This document shows, in pieces, positions 1 to 5,717 of a stretch of 9,505 bases of DNA. Under the pieces are notes generated by a model. That model was given only the letters and a program-made list of their open reading frames with translations, did not search any database and was not told where the DNA came from. The first letter of the stretch is position 1. Every line of letters starts with the position of its first letter. Position numbers and translations under genes: made by a program. Origin of the DNA: Nitrospiraceae bacterium (lineage in GTDB: Bacteria > Nitrospirota > Thermodesulfovibrionia > Thermodesulfovibrionales > UBA9159); NCBI GenBank assembly GCA_003453735.1, contig DMNE01000181.1, positions 3,821 to 13,325 of the forward strand, in the 5' to 3' direction.

Positions 1-31
1 TCACAACCCTGGATACCTTATAGCCTTTGAC

Positions 32-60
32 GGCGCGGGAATCCCGGAGCCTTTTCTTTT
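32..60 (+). terminator. Rho-independent terminator of an upstream gene
   Basis: A GC-rich hairpin: GGC (32-34) pairs with GCC (49-51), and an inner CGGG (36-39) pairs with CCCG (43-46) around an AAT loop, with a small internal mismatch. It is followed directly by the T-rich tract TTTTCTTTT (52-60). This is the usual intrinsic terminator layout on the + strand. It probably ends transcription of a gene lying left of the window, and it argues that the open frame running through here into the cytochrome is not coding. Confidence 0.55.
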
Positions 61-152
61 GAGATTCAAGGTTGCTCTTATGTTCATAGCAATATCTATG
101 CCGGACGAAAAAGCCCTGAAATACAACAATAGCAAAAAGCATTATGCCGTCC

Positions 153-180
153 TTGACAACCACCTTAGATTTGATAGAGT
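153..180 (+). promoter_or_regulatory. Candidate sigma70-type promoter for the cytochrome gene
   Basis: A consensus -35 hexamer TTGACA (153-158) is followed after 16 bases by TAGAGT (175-180), which matches the -10 consensus at four of six positions. Transcription would start near 187, leaving a leader of about 25 bases that contains the GAAGGAGGG ribosome binding site (197-205). It lies downstream of the terminator at 32-60, as expected for a separate unit. Confidence 0.45.
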
Positions 181-211
181 GAGGTTAATCAAGTGTGAAG
201 GAGGGCTTGAA

Positions 212-652
212 ATGAAGTATCTGAAGATTGTGTTGCTGTCCATGATGACTGTAGCTCTCATCTTTTCCTTTGCTTATGCAGCAGGAAATATTGAGAAAGG
301 GAAGGCTCTTTTCAGTGATCCGAAAGCCTTTGATGATCCAGGCGAGAAGTCATGTAATTCATGCCATCCTGACGGCAAAGGGTTAGAGAAAGCTGGAGAG
401 GCAGGCAAGAAAAGTTGGACGAATCCAGGGGGGACGTGGCTTGCACTCGAAGATGCTAATAACGTTTGTATCATTGTGGCCAACAAGGGCAAGGCTATTG
501 ATCCCATGTCGGAGGACATGCAGGATTTAGTCGCTTTTATTCGGTCTTTGGCCAAAGGTTCGGCAACAGACGAGACGATAGAAAAGATGAAAGAGAAAAT
601 GATGATGGAAAAGATGAAAGGAGACATGCCGAAGAAGCTCCCTGGCTATTAA
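212..652 (+). CDS. Secreted monohaem c-type cytochrome
   Basis: A 146-residue periplasmic electron carrier. Residues 1-24 form a signal peptide (basic MKYLK, hydrophobic core, AYA-A cleavage region). One haem-binding CNSCH motif lies at 48-52; Met99 in DPMS is a reasonable distal haem ligand, as in class I cytochromes c. The haem attaches through Cys48 and Cys51 with His52 as proximal ligand. The C-terminal tail (about 121-146) is unusually rich in Met and Lys, with six Met between 126 and 139. I chose the ATG at 212 because it begins the signal peptide and has GAAGGAGGG just upstream; the frame stays open further left but has no good start there. The redox partner cannot be told from the neighbours. 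A candidate promoter precedes it and a terminator follows, so it looks monocistronic. Confidence 0.9.
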   Translation: MKYLKIVLLSMMTVALIFSFAYAAGNIEKGKALFSDPKAFDDPGEKSCNSCHPDGKGLEKAGEAGKKSWTNPGGTWLALEDANNVCIIVANKGKAIDPMSEDMQDLVAFIRSLAKGSATDETIEKMKEKMMMEKMKGDMPKKLPGY

Positions 653-662
653 GGCATTGTGC

Positions 663-700
663 AGGAAGGGCGAGACATCCCTTTGCCCTTCCTCATTTTT
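663..700 (+). terminator. Rho-independent terminator after the cytochrome gene
   Basis: A perfect 9-bp stem, AGGAAGGGC (663-671) with GCCCTTCCT (685-693), encloses a 13-base loop and is followed by CATTTTT. It lies 11 bases after the cytochrome stop codon and separates that gene from mscL. Confidence 0.8.
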
Positions 701-735
701 CCGATTTTGAATTAATCAATCAGAAGGAGACTCCC

Positions 736-1191
736 ATGTTCAAGGAATTCAAAGAATTTGCGATGAAAGGAAATATGATTGACATGGCTGTCGGAATAAT
801 TATCGGCGCAGCCTTCGGCACCATTGTCAACTCACTCGTGGCAGACATCATCATGCCTCCTATCGGGTTGCTCTTAGGAAACGTCGATTTTGCCAATCTT
901 TTTGTTCTGCTTAAGGAAGGTAAAGTTCCCGGACCGTATAGTTCTGTTGCCGCCGCAAAAGCCGCCGGCGCGGTAACGGTCAACATCGGTGTTTTTATCA
1001 ACACAGTCATCAGTTTCCTTATTATCGCTTTTTCAATTTTTATCGTTATTCGCAGCATCAATAAGCTCAAGGGGAAAGAGGAGGCCCCACCAGCTGTTCC
1101 GACAACGAAAGACTGTCCGTACTGTATATCAGTCATTCCTATTAAAGCCACTCGTTGCGCTCACTGTACGGCCGATTTGAAGGCAACTTAG
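736..1191 (+). CDS. mscL: Large-conductance mechanosensitive channel MscL with C-terminal zinc ribbon
   Basis: An inner-membrane channel that opens under high membrane tension and releases solutes during hypo-osmotic shock; MscL works as a homopentamer. The 151 residues show the family order: amphipathic N-terminal helix ([12 protein letters not shown], 2-13), TM1 with the small-residue pore lining [11 protein letters not shown] (18-28), the DIIMPPIG segment (37-44), a periplasmic loop (about 46-83), TM2 (about 84-108) and a cytoplasmic tail. The tail ends in CPYC (127-130) and CAHC (141-144), a four-cysteine zinc ribbon absent from E. coli MscL. AGAAGGAGA at 722-730 supports the start. The gene sits after a terminator, and a hairpin at 1253-1279 may end its message. 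Family assignment is secure; zinc binding is inferred from the cysteine pattern. Confidence 0.95.
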   Translation: MFKEFKEFAMKGNMIDMAVGIIIGAAFGTIVNSLVADIIMPPIGLLLGNVDFANLFVLLKEGKVPGPYSSVAAAKAAGAVTVNIGVFINTVISFLIIAFSIFIVIRSINKLKGKEEAPPAVPTTKDCPYCISVIPIKATRCAHCTADLKAT

Positions 1192-1252
1192 AAGTGGACT
1201 GACGTGACCGTATCGTTCAGGCTGTATAGGGGATGCGGTACATGCGAACTCA

Positions 1253-1279
1253 TGGAGGGGCGAAAAGAAATGCCCCCCA
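1253..1279 (+). terminator. Hairpin between mscL and the HhH gene, possible terminator
   Basis: TGG plus GGGGC (1253-1255 and 1257-1261, with A1256 bulged) pairs with GCCCC plus CCA (1272-1279) around an A-rich 10-base loop. The stem is strong, but there is no immediate T-run (a TTTT comes 11 bases later at 1290-1293), so it may be a weak terminator of mscL or a leader structure of the next gene. Confidence 0.35.
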
Positions 1280-1311
1280 AATGTGTAACTTTTAGAAAGG
1301 AGAGGAAGCAT

Positions 1312-1947
1312 ATGCAGAAGGAATTTAAGAAATTTTTATTTCAGGTGAAGTGGCAGGTCCTCTTTTTGATCATGGCCACTAGCATAACCACTGTTCTGAC
1401 AATGAGCATATCCGGAGCATACGGCAAAGAGGGAAAAGCAGGAGCACTTGTAGATCTCAATGCCGCTTCACAAAAGGAGCTTCAGGAGCTCAAGGGTGTG
1501 GGGGCGGCAACAGCCAAAAAGATCATTGAGCATCGTCCCTACAACTCTGTTGATGAACTGTCAAAGGCAGGCATCTCAGCAAAAAAGATAGATGCGCTGA
1601 GACCTTTTGTAACAGTTGGTCCGGCGGCAGCCGCACCACAACCCGCCAAAACGGAAACAAAACCCGTGCAGGCTCCTTCGCTACCTGCAATGGTAACGCC
1701 AAGCTCAAAGGTTCCTGCCGCTTCCGAAAAACAGGCTATCACCAAACTCGCCCCAGGAGAGAAGGTTAACATCAACACAGCCAGTAAAGAGCTGCTTGAG
1801 GCACTACCCGGAATAGGACCTGTGAAAGCCCAAGCCATTATAGATGGAAGACCTTATAATAATCCTGAGGACATTATGAAGGTGAAGGGAATAAAAACAG
1901 GGGACATTCAACAAGATCAAGGATCACATCGCCGTGAAGTAGCATGA
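1312..1947 (+). CDS. Secreted protein with two ComEA-type helix-hairpin-helix domains; C-terminus probably frameshifted
   Basis: As read, 211 residues. An N-terminal hydrophobic segment (about 15-35) ending near SGAYG looks like a signal peptide or membrane anchor. Two HhH repeats of the ComEA type follow: about 47-100 (VDLNAAS, then KGVGAATAKKI) and 152 to the end (VNINTAS, then PGIGPVKAQAI), joined by a Pro/Ala-rich linker (101-150). Such domains bind DNA without sequence specificity; in ComEA this serves DNA uptake, but here no other competence gene is near and the role is unknown. The start at 1312 is chosen over an upstream one because AAAGGAGAGG lies just before it. After Gly197 the frame reads DIQQDQGSHRREVA, while the next frame gives TFNKIKDHIAVK and then TAG at 1940, the usual end of this domain. 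One extra G in the GGGG run at 1900-1903 would explain this; the intact protein would be 209 residues. Confidence 0.85.
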   Translation: MQKEFKKFLFQVKWQVLFLIMATSITTVLTMSISGAYGKEGKAGALVDLNAASQKELQELKGVGAATAKKIIEHRPYNSVDELSKAGISAKKIDALRPFVTVGPAAAAPQPAKTETKPVQAPSLPAMVTPSSKVPAASEKQAITKLAPGEKVNINTASKELLEALPGIGPVKAQAIIDGRPYNNPEDIMKVKGIKTGDIQQDQGSHRREVA

Positions 1948-2012
1948 ATATAAGTGTGCAATGAGTGCTCATGCGAGCACGGGTCATGAATAAGAAAGAG
2001 GAGGTAGTAGCG

Positions 2013-2294
2013 ATGAAGCGCTGTATATTTCTGCTTTTTGTTGTTCTTTTATTTGCCTCATTTGCCTTTGCCGCTTCAACGACCTATCAGGTGACAGGTC
2101 CTGTCCTCGAAATGACGAACGATTCGATTACGGTCCAGAAGGGAAAAGAGAAGTGGGAGATAGCCCGCGACAAGGACACTAAGGTTACAGGCGATCTGAA
2201 GGTGGGATCCAAAGTGACCATTCACTACACAATGAAAGCGACGAGCGTGGACGTCAAGGGAGAAGAGAAGAAAGCAGAGGGGAAAAAGAAATAA
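2013..2294 (+). CDS. Small secreted beta-rich protein, DUF5666-like
   Basis: A 93-residue exported protein of unknown function. Residues 1-21 are a clear signal peptide (MKRC, hydrophobic core, AFA-A). The mature part (22-82) alternates short beta strands and turns: TGPVLEM, SITVQKG, WEIARD, then GDLKVGSKVTIHYT. This pattern resembles DUF5666 or OB/SH3-like small barrels found in many periplasmic proteins; I infer this from the pattern, not from a search. The last 11 residues are almost all Lys, Glu and Gly. The ATG at 2013 is preferred because AGAGGAGGT (1997-2005) sits 7 bases upstream and the signal peptide starts there. Its stop codon overlaps an ATG (TAATG) that begins the broken frame at 2294. 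Confidence 0.75.
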   Translation: MKRCIFLLFVVLLFASFAFAASTTYQVTGPVLEMTNDSITVQKGKEKWEIARDKDTKVTGDLKVGSKVTIHYTMKATSVDVKGEEKKAEGKKK

Positions 2295-2526
2295 TGACCG
2301 GGTTTTTTCATTCGAGGGTAAAGGACTTCCCTTAATGGGATCAGTGCCGGTGCAGTTGCAGGGGGAAGTTTCTTCATTATTTTGAACAAATTGTCACGAA
2401 AGACGATTCAGCCGATCTCTTCGTCAGAGGAATGGTTGCCAGAGGCGCTATTTTGGGTATTGTGCCGGGAAGGTTCGTGCCTGTGGTTTAAGCGGAGTCG
2501 TTGGCGGGGTCATAGGATTTTTGTGA
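2294..2526 (+). pseudogene. Probable broken small glycine-rich membrane protein gene
   Basis: No single frame is open across this stretch, yet protein-like pieces follow one another in three frames: MTGFFHSRV from an ATG at 2294, GISAGAVAGGSFFII (about 2337-2381), then EQIVTKDDSADLF plus VRGMVARGAILGI (about 2384-2461), then ACGLSGVVGGVIGFL with TGA at 2524-2526. Three single-base corrections (one base too many near AAA 2320-2322, one missing in TTTT 2380-2383, one missing near 2465-2473) would restore a protein of about 77 residues with two glycine-zipper-like hydrophobic segments. The starting ATG overlaps the stop of the preceding gene and a purine-rich AGAGGGG lies upstream, as in a coupled operon. 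I do not recognise the family. It may be genuine decay or sequence error. Confidence 0.4.
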
Positions 2527-2553
2527 GGTGATTAAAAACGAAAGGAGGGGAAT

Positions 2554-2970
2554 ATGGGACTCTTAGATAACCTTACCGGTGAATTAGCAGGGAAATTTTT
2601 CGGAGGTGGCGACCATACAAAATTGGTTGAAAGTGTCACCGGCTTCATTAATAATCCCCAAATCGGGGGACTTCCCGGCCTCGTGCAAATGTTTAAAGAT
2701 AAGGGCCTCGATGATGCCGTGTCATCATGGATAGGCATAGGTAAAAACATGCCCATTTCTGCCGACCAAATCAAGCACGCCTTGGGTGCGGATCATATTG
2801 AGCAGATTGCCAAGGAAGCAGGGATCTCACAGGAAGAAGCATCCAAAGGATTAGCCGGCTTGCTTCCGGAGATTATTGACAAGTTAACGCCTGACGGAAA
2901 ACTGCCTCAGGGTGACATGATCGAGAAGGGCTTGAGCATGCTTAAAGAAACGTTTCTCAGCCGCTCATGA
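2554..2970 (+). CDS. YidB family protein (DUF937)
   Basis: A 138-residue soluble protein matching the YidB/DUF937 pattern: MGLLDNLTGELAG at the start, a central segment around GGLPGLVQMFKDKGL and SSWIGIGKNMPISADQI (about 37-72), then a helical part with IAKEAGISQEEASKGLAGLLPEIIDKLTPDGKLP and a final amphipathic helix ending in LSRS. The family is widespread and its biochemical function is not established. No signal peptide is visible, so it should be cytoplasmic. AGGAGG (2543-2548) five bases before the ATG fixes the start. It lies among small envelope and stress-type genes on the same strand, which hints at a shared condition of expression but does not show one. Confidence 0.85.
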   Translation: MGLLDNLTGELAGKFFGGGDHTKLVESVTGFINNPQIGGLPGLVQMFKDKGLDDAVSSWIGIGKNMPISADQIKHALGADHIEQIAKEAGISQEEASKGLAGLLPEIIDKLTPDGKLPQGDMIEKGLSMLKETFLSRS

Positions 2971-3020
2971 CAACCCGCAGCTAATGACTTGGCGGCCGTA
3001 GCCCTCAGAGAACGAGAGGT

Positions 3021-3037
3021 ACTAATAGGACTAATAG
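3021..3037 (+). repeat. Short tandem repeat ACTAATAG
   Basis: ACTAATAG occurs at 3021-3028 and again at 3030-3037, separated by one G, in the 226-base gap between the YidB and GlsB genes. It may be a binding site or chance; the rest of the gap shows no gene. Confidence 0.4.
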
Positions 3038-3196
3038 TAATGGTATCGTGTTTGGATTCCATCGGAGTATGTTTGTGGGGAGGTAGTTAACGGGAGAGCA
3101 CAGCAGAAATCATCACTGTAAAATAGCTGCTTTCTTTTTGCATGAGGCTCTTACACGTCTTTGGCCAAAACTTTATTAAAGAGAGGGGTGCGTCAT

Positions 3197-3442
3197 ATGG
3201 AATTTCTCTGGTTTATCCTGATTGGCTTGGCTGCGGGATGGTTGGCGGGTCAATTGATGAGGGGTGGTGGTTTCGGCGTTATCGGAGATATCATTGTTGG
3301 GGTTATCGGTGCGCTGCTTGGTGGATTTCTGTTTCGCTCTCTGGGCTTTTTCCCCGGAGGTGGGTTATTCGGCAGTTTGGTCGTAGCGACTATCGGTGCC
3401 ATAGTCTTGTTGTTTCTGCTGCGTCTGATCAAGAAGGCTTAG
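3197..3442 (+). CDS. GlsB/YeaQ/YmgE family small membrane protein
   Basis: An 81-residue, very hydrophobic inner-membrane protein of the transglycosylase-associated (GlsB/YeaQ/YmgE) family. Three membrane segments are visible: 3-20 (WFILIGLAAGWLAGQL), 26-48 (FGVIGDIIVGVIGALLGGF) and 56-77. The family signature GWLAGQLMRGGGFGVIGD is present, and the length matches the usual 80-85. Despite the family name no enzymatic role is proven; homologues are often stress induced. The ATG at 3197 is preferred to one at 3161 because it gives the family's normal N-terminus and has AGAGAGGGG nearby. Two small palindromes lie just upstream, TTTGGCCAAA (3160-3169) and CTTTATTAAAG (3171-3181), which could be regulator sites. 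Confidence 0.88.
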   Translation: MEFLWFILIGLAAGWLAGQLMRGGGFGVIGDIIVGVIGALLGGFLFRSLGFFPGGGLFGSLVVATIGAIVLLFLLRLIKKA

Positions 3443-3596
3443 CATTGTTTGCACGGCGTCGCTTCTGGATATGAGCACCTCGAGTTATAACTTGCTCAAC
3501 TATCTCCTTGAAGGGTTTAGTTTTTCATGCCAGCGAAAATCGTAACCCATGGTGGCCATCTTCATTTTCCCCGACTACATGAGCTAAAATGGTGTT

Positions 3597-4532
3597 ATGG
3601 ATCTGATTTCCAGACCTATGATTATGTTTGGAGGCAAGGGCGGTGTAGGTAAGACCACTTGTTCGGCGGCTACTGCATTGCACCTATCTTCCTCTGGGCA
3701 TAAAACGTTGATTATCACGTCGGATACAACCCCTTCCCTTTCGGACATCTTTGAAGAAGAGATAGGAGATAACATCAGATCCATAGAAAAACGTCTTGAC
3801 GCCGTTGAGATAAGTGATGAGGCGATTCTTAATAAATGGAAGAAAAAATTCGGCCCTGACTTTTATGAGATACTTTCTCACCTCATAGATGTGGAAGGGC
3901 TGGACAACGAGTCACGCCACCAACTTCTGGACTATATCGGTTCTGCGCCTTCTCTGAGGGAAGAGACCATGCTCGATCTCATTATAGATCTGGCTGAGAC
4001 GTGCAAATATGATCGTATTGTTTGGGACACTGCACCTGCGGGAGAAACATTGAATCTCCTCAATATGCCGGCATATATAAGAAAGCATCTTAGTGCCGGC
4101 TCCAGGGTTTTTGAGGGGCTGGACAAGATCGGGAAAAAGATCATCGGGAAAAGGTCTATTGCTCAGATCATGGATGAATGGAGTACAGCATCTGAGAGGA
4201 TCTCACGATATATTCATATGAGGTCAGCGTTCATCCTTGTCGCTAACCCCGAAGCGCTTGTGGTCAAACAAGCCCGAAGGGTAGTGGAAATCCTCAGGGG
4301 GTACCATATCGCGCTCCATGGTATGATCATCAATAGGATGATCACAACGGCCGACTCTCAGTCATTAAGGACTTTACAGGGAATGCAGGAAACCTATCTG
4401 ACAGATCTCATAAAGTTGGCAAATGGATTGCCGGTCGCAATGATGCCCTTCTCGCTAAAAGAGATAAAAGGGAAGAAGGCGTTGAAAGAGGCGGGAGGAG
4501 GATTGATAAAGGAACTCAACCTGCAAGGATAA
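3597..4532 (+). CDS. ArsA/Get3 family ATPase (single domain, stand-alone)
   Basis: A 311-residue soluble ATPase of the deviant Walker A class. Motifs in order: P-loop GGKGGVGKTT (12-21) with the signature first lysine; switch I TSDTTPSLSD (41-50), where the canonical form is STDPAHSLSD; switch II DTAPAGETLNLL (144-155), canonical DTAPTGHTLRLL; and VANPEALVVKQARRVVEIL (215-233), matching the family's PE-L-V segment. Only one ATPase domain is present, unlike the tandem ArsA of E. coli. The two cysteines (22 and 136) are not arranged as the arsenite or zinc sites of ArsA or Get3, and no ars gene is near, so arsenite export is unlikely. The substrate is unknown. No Shine-Dalgarno sequence is seen before the ATG; TAAAAT at 3585-3590 lies where a -10 box for a nearly leaderless message would be. 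Confidence 0.88.
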   Translation: MDLISRPMIMFGGKGGVGKTTCSAATALHLSSSGHKTLIITSDTTPSLSDIFEEEIGDNIRSIEKRLDAVEISDEAILNKWKKKFGPDFYEILSHLIDVEGLDNESRHQLLDYIGSAPSLREETMLDLIIDLAETCKYDRIVWDTAPAGETLNLLNMPAYIRKHLSAGSRVFEGLDKIGKKIIGKRSIAQIMDEWSTASERISRYIHMRSAFILVANPEALVVKQARRVVEILRGYHIALHGMIINRMITTADSQSLRTLQGMQETYLTDLIKLANGLPVAMMPFSLKEIKGKKALKEAGGGLIKELNLQG

Positions 4533-4658
4533 TTTTTCCCTGGAGTCCACACACCTTTAATTTGCGCCAAACGTGTCGGTTTCGAATAAGTGTCATTCTG
4601 ATTAAGGAACTTCTCTGTAGCGATGCATCTGAATCTGCAGGTTGTCAAGGTCGTAATC

Positions 4659-4677
4659 GTAAACGAGTATCGTTTAC
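4659..4677. repeat. Perfect 8-bp inverted repeat, operator-like
   Basis: GTAAACGA (4659-4666) and TCGTTTAC (4670-4677) are exact reverse complements separated by GTA. The symmetry and size fit a dimeric regulator's binding site, but no gene start lies next to it, and it is not followed by a T-tract. Function unknown. Confidence 0.6.
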
Positions 4678-4813
4678 CAAGGAGCGCGGCAGGAGCTTCT
4701 ATTATCCAATTACGACGGCGAAGACCGGCGATGACTTCGTGACCTGAGCGCTCTATACGTAATAGTTTTGTAGTAGTATCCTGTTTCAGTATCTCTGAGG
4801 GGGCGGGTTATTC

Positions 4814-4829
4814 TTGGGGACAGCCCCAG
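4814..4829. repeat. Tight TTGGGG/CCCCAG hairpin, REP-like
   Basis: TTGGGG (4814-4819) pairs with CCCCAG (4824-4829, one G-T pair) around the tetraloop ACAG. There is no T-run on either side, so it is not a normal terminator. Similar GGGGACAG...CCCC palindromes occur as dispersed repeats in some environmental bacteria; that this is one is inference. Confidence 0.4.
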
Positions 4830-4891
4830 CAGTTTACGTAGTACAGTAAAAAGTTCGCTGCTCAGGCTCTGTTTCTATATTGAAGGAAGAC

Positions 4892-5263
4892 CTAACTCCA
4901 ACTGAGGATTTTTTGGAGGTGATGATGCAAAGAGGGCTGTTGTATGGGATTTATCTCTTCATCAAATTCAATGCCTACAAAATACATGCCACCCATCTCT
5001 CCGCCCATCTCACGGGCGTAGACACTTTCTCCTTGTAAAGAAACGGTCATCGTTACATCTTCAGTGGAAAAGAAAGTAATTTCGATTGATAAACCTGTGC
5101 CCTCTCTTATTGGTTTATCTGAATATATTCCAATCCCTGAAAGGGAAATATCGGCGGTCATGGCTTGAATTGGTTCAGAACTTCCTTCAGAGTTATATCT
5201 AATAGTAGCAGAGGCAGCTAAGGGGACTCTCTTGTGCCTTCTTTTGTCCATCATGCGAGACAT
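4892..5263 (-). CDS. PilZ-domain protein, predicted c-di-GMP receptor
   Basis: A 123-residue single-domain protein. PilZ domains bind cyclic di-GMP through an N-terminal RxxxR and a later D/NxSxxG motif; both are present as RRHKR (8-12) and DISLSG (38-43). Strand-rich sequence follows (GIGIYSDKP, LSIEITFF, MTVSLQGESVYARE) and the domain closes with FVGIEFDEEI. A short helical tail, including LHHHLQKIL, ends the protein. The start is uncertain: ATGs at 5263, 5254 and 5251 and a TTG at 5305 are all in frame and none has a clear ribosome binding site. I prefer 5263; any of them keeps the RxxxR motif. It is not clustered with cyclases or flagellar or pilus genes, so the output it controls is unknown. 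Confidence 0.85.
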   Translation of the reverse strand: MSRMMDKRRHKRVPLAASATIRYNSEGSSEPIQAMTADISLSGIGIYSDKPIREGTGLSIEITFFSTEDVTMTVSLQGESVYAREMGGEMGGMYFVGIEFDEEINPIQQPSLHHHLQKILSWS

Positions 5264-5334
5264 TTTAACATATGGCTTAACAATTAATCCCTGAATCCAG
5301 ACCAATGCTTGTCTGCTTTTTGCTCACTAAAACA

Positions 5335-5427
5335 TCAGTTTCTGGGCATTACCGAAAGAGCTCCTGCAAAGAAGATGCTTGTTATGAGGACAAGGCACCA
5401 AAAGAAACCGCTTGGTTCATCTTTCAC
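5335..5427 (-). CDS. Possible 30-residue single-pass membrane microprotein
   Basis: Read from a GTG at 5427, the minus strand encodes 30 residues: a short charged start (VKDEPSG), one hydrophobic membrane-spanning stretch (FFWCLVLITSIFFAGALSV) and a short MPRN end. The purine-rich AGGGAGG (5434-5428) touches the GTG and is better placed for an ATG at 5420 in another frame, which gives only 12 residues. It could be a real small membrane protein, possibly with one indel at its start, or chance. No family recognised. Confidence 0.25.
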   Translation of the reverse strand: MKDEPSGFFWCLVLITSIFFAGALSVMPRN

Positions 5428-5717
5428 CCTCCCTGTAAGACTTACTCTCCCCCATGAGGTCAGACGTTCTCGATAGGCACAGCTCTTTTGGTGAGAAAAA
5501 CACTAAATATTCAGTTCTGCCAAGATCAATTCCTATCTCTACAGGCCTCTGCCCTCCCGCACCACACCCTATCGAAAGCACTGCAACGTAAGGGTGACTG
5601 TAATGGCATCTGTTGGCAAGAATTTCAAGGGATGCATCCTCATGATGCCCGAGACAACGAATATCTGAACTCTTAACCTACTGAAGTGTCTGTCAGTTCG
5701 TGATAAGGAGAGCTCTT
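5417..5717 (-). other. Interval downstream of maf with an unassigned open frame
   Basis: No gene can be named here. On the minus strand a frame is open for 86 codons from 5677 to a TGA at 5419-5417, with protein-like stretches such as HHEDASLEILANRC and PVEIGIDLGRTEYLVFF, but no ATG near its left end and no ribosome binding site; the first usable starts are internal. Its TGA overlaps an ATG at 5420 as ATGA. It lies downstream of maf on the same strand and may be a degraded or incomplete gene. The + strand frame at 5488-5676 looks non-coding. Confidence 0.25.

Larger units (their letters stand above)
4533..4891. other. Gene-free interval with a palindrome and a hairpin
   Basis: No convincing gene is seen. 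A 61-codon + strand frame (4562-4747) and a 38-codon frame from the ATG at 4624 have no ribosome binding site and no recognisable composition. The interval does hold a perfect inverted repeat (4659-4677) and a GGGG/CCCC hairpin (4814-4829), listed separately. It separates the convergent ends of the ArsA-type gene and the PilZ gene, so it could carry decayed sequence. Confidence 0.5.

Noticed and set aside
2..211. Open + strand frame continuous with the cytochrome and reaching the left window edge
   Set aside because: It crosses an intrinsic terminator and a promoter, and the cytochrome's signal peptide and ribosome site place its start at 212.
3103..3134. GCAG/CTGC hairpin followed by TTTCTTTTT, as a terminator after the YidB gene
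   Set aside because: Only four to five pairs with a loop of about 20 bases; too weak to call.
212..3442. The small-gene run as a dedicated new multi-protein system
   Set aside because: The genes belong to unrelated, widespread families with separate ribosome sites, and at least one terminator splits them; shared function is not shown.
3142..3474. 110-codon + strand frame overlapping the GlsB gene
   Set aside because: It is an out-of-frame reading of the GlsB gene, whose own frame matches a known family and has a ribosome site.
4562..4747. 61-codon + strand frame after the ArsA-type gene
   Set aside because: No ribosome binding site, no recognisable domain and biased, Arg-rich composition.
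5488..5676. 62-codon + strand frame in the maf-PilZ interval
   Set aside because: No ribosome site and no protein-like pattern.
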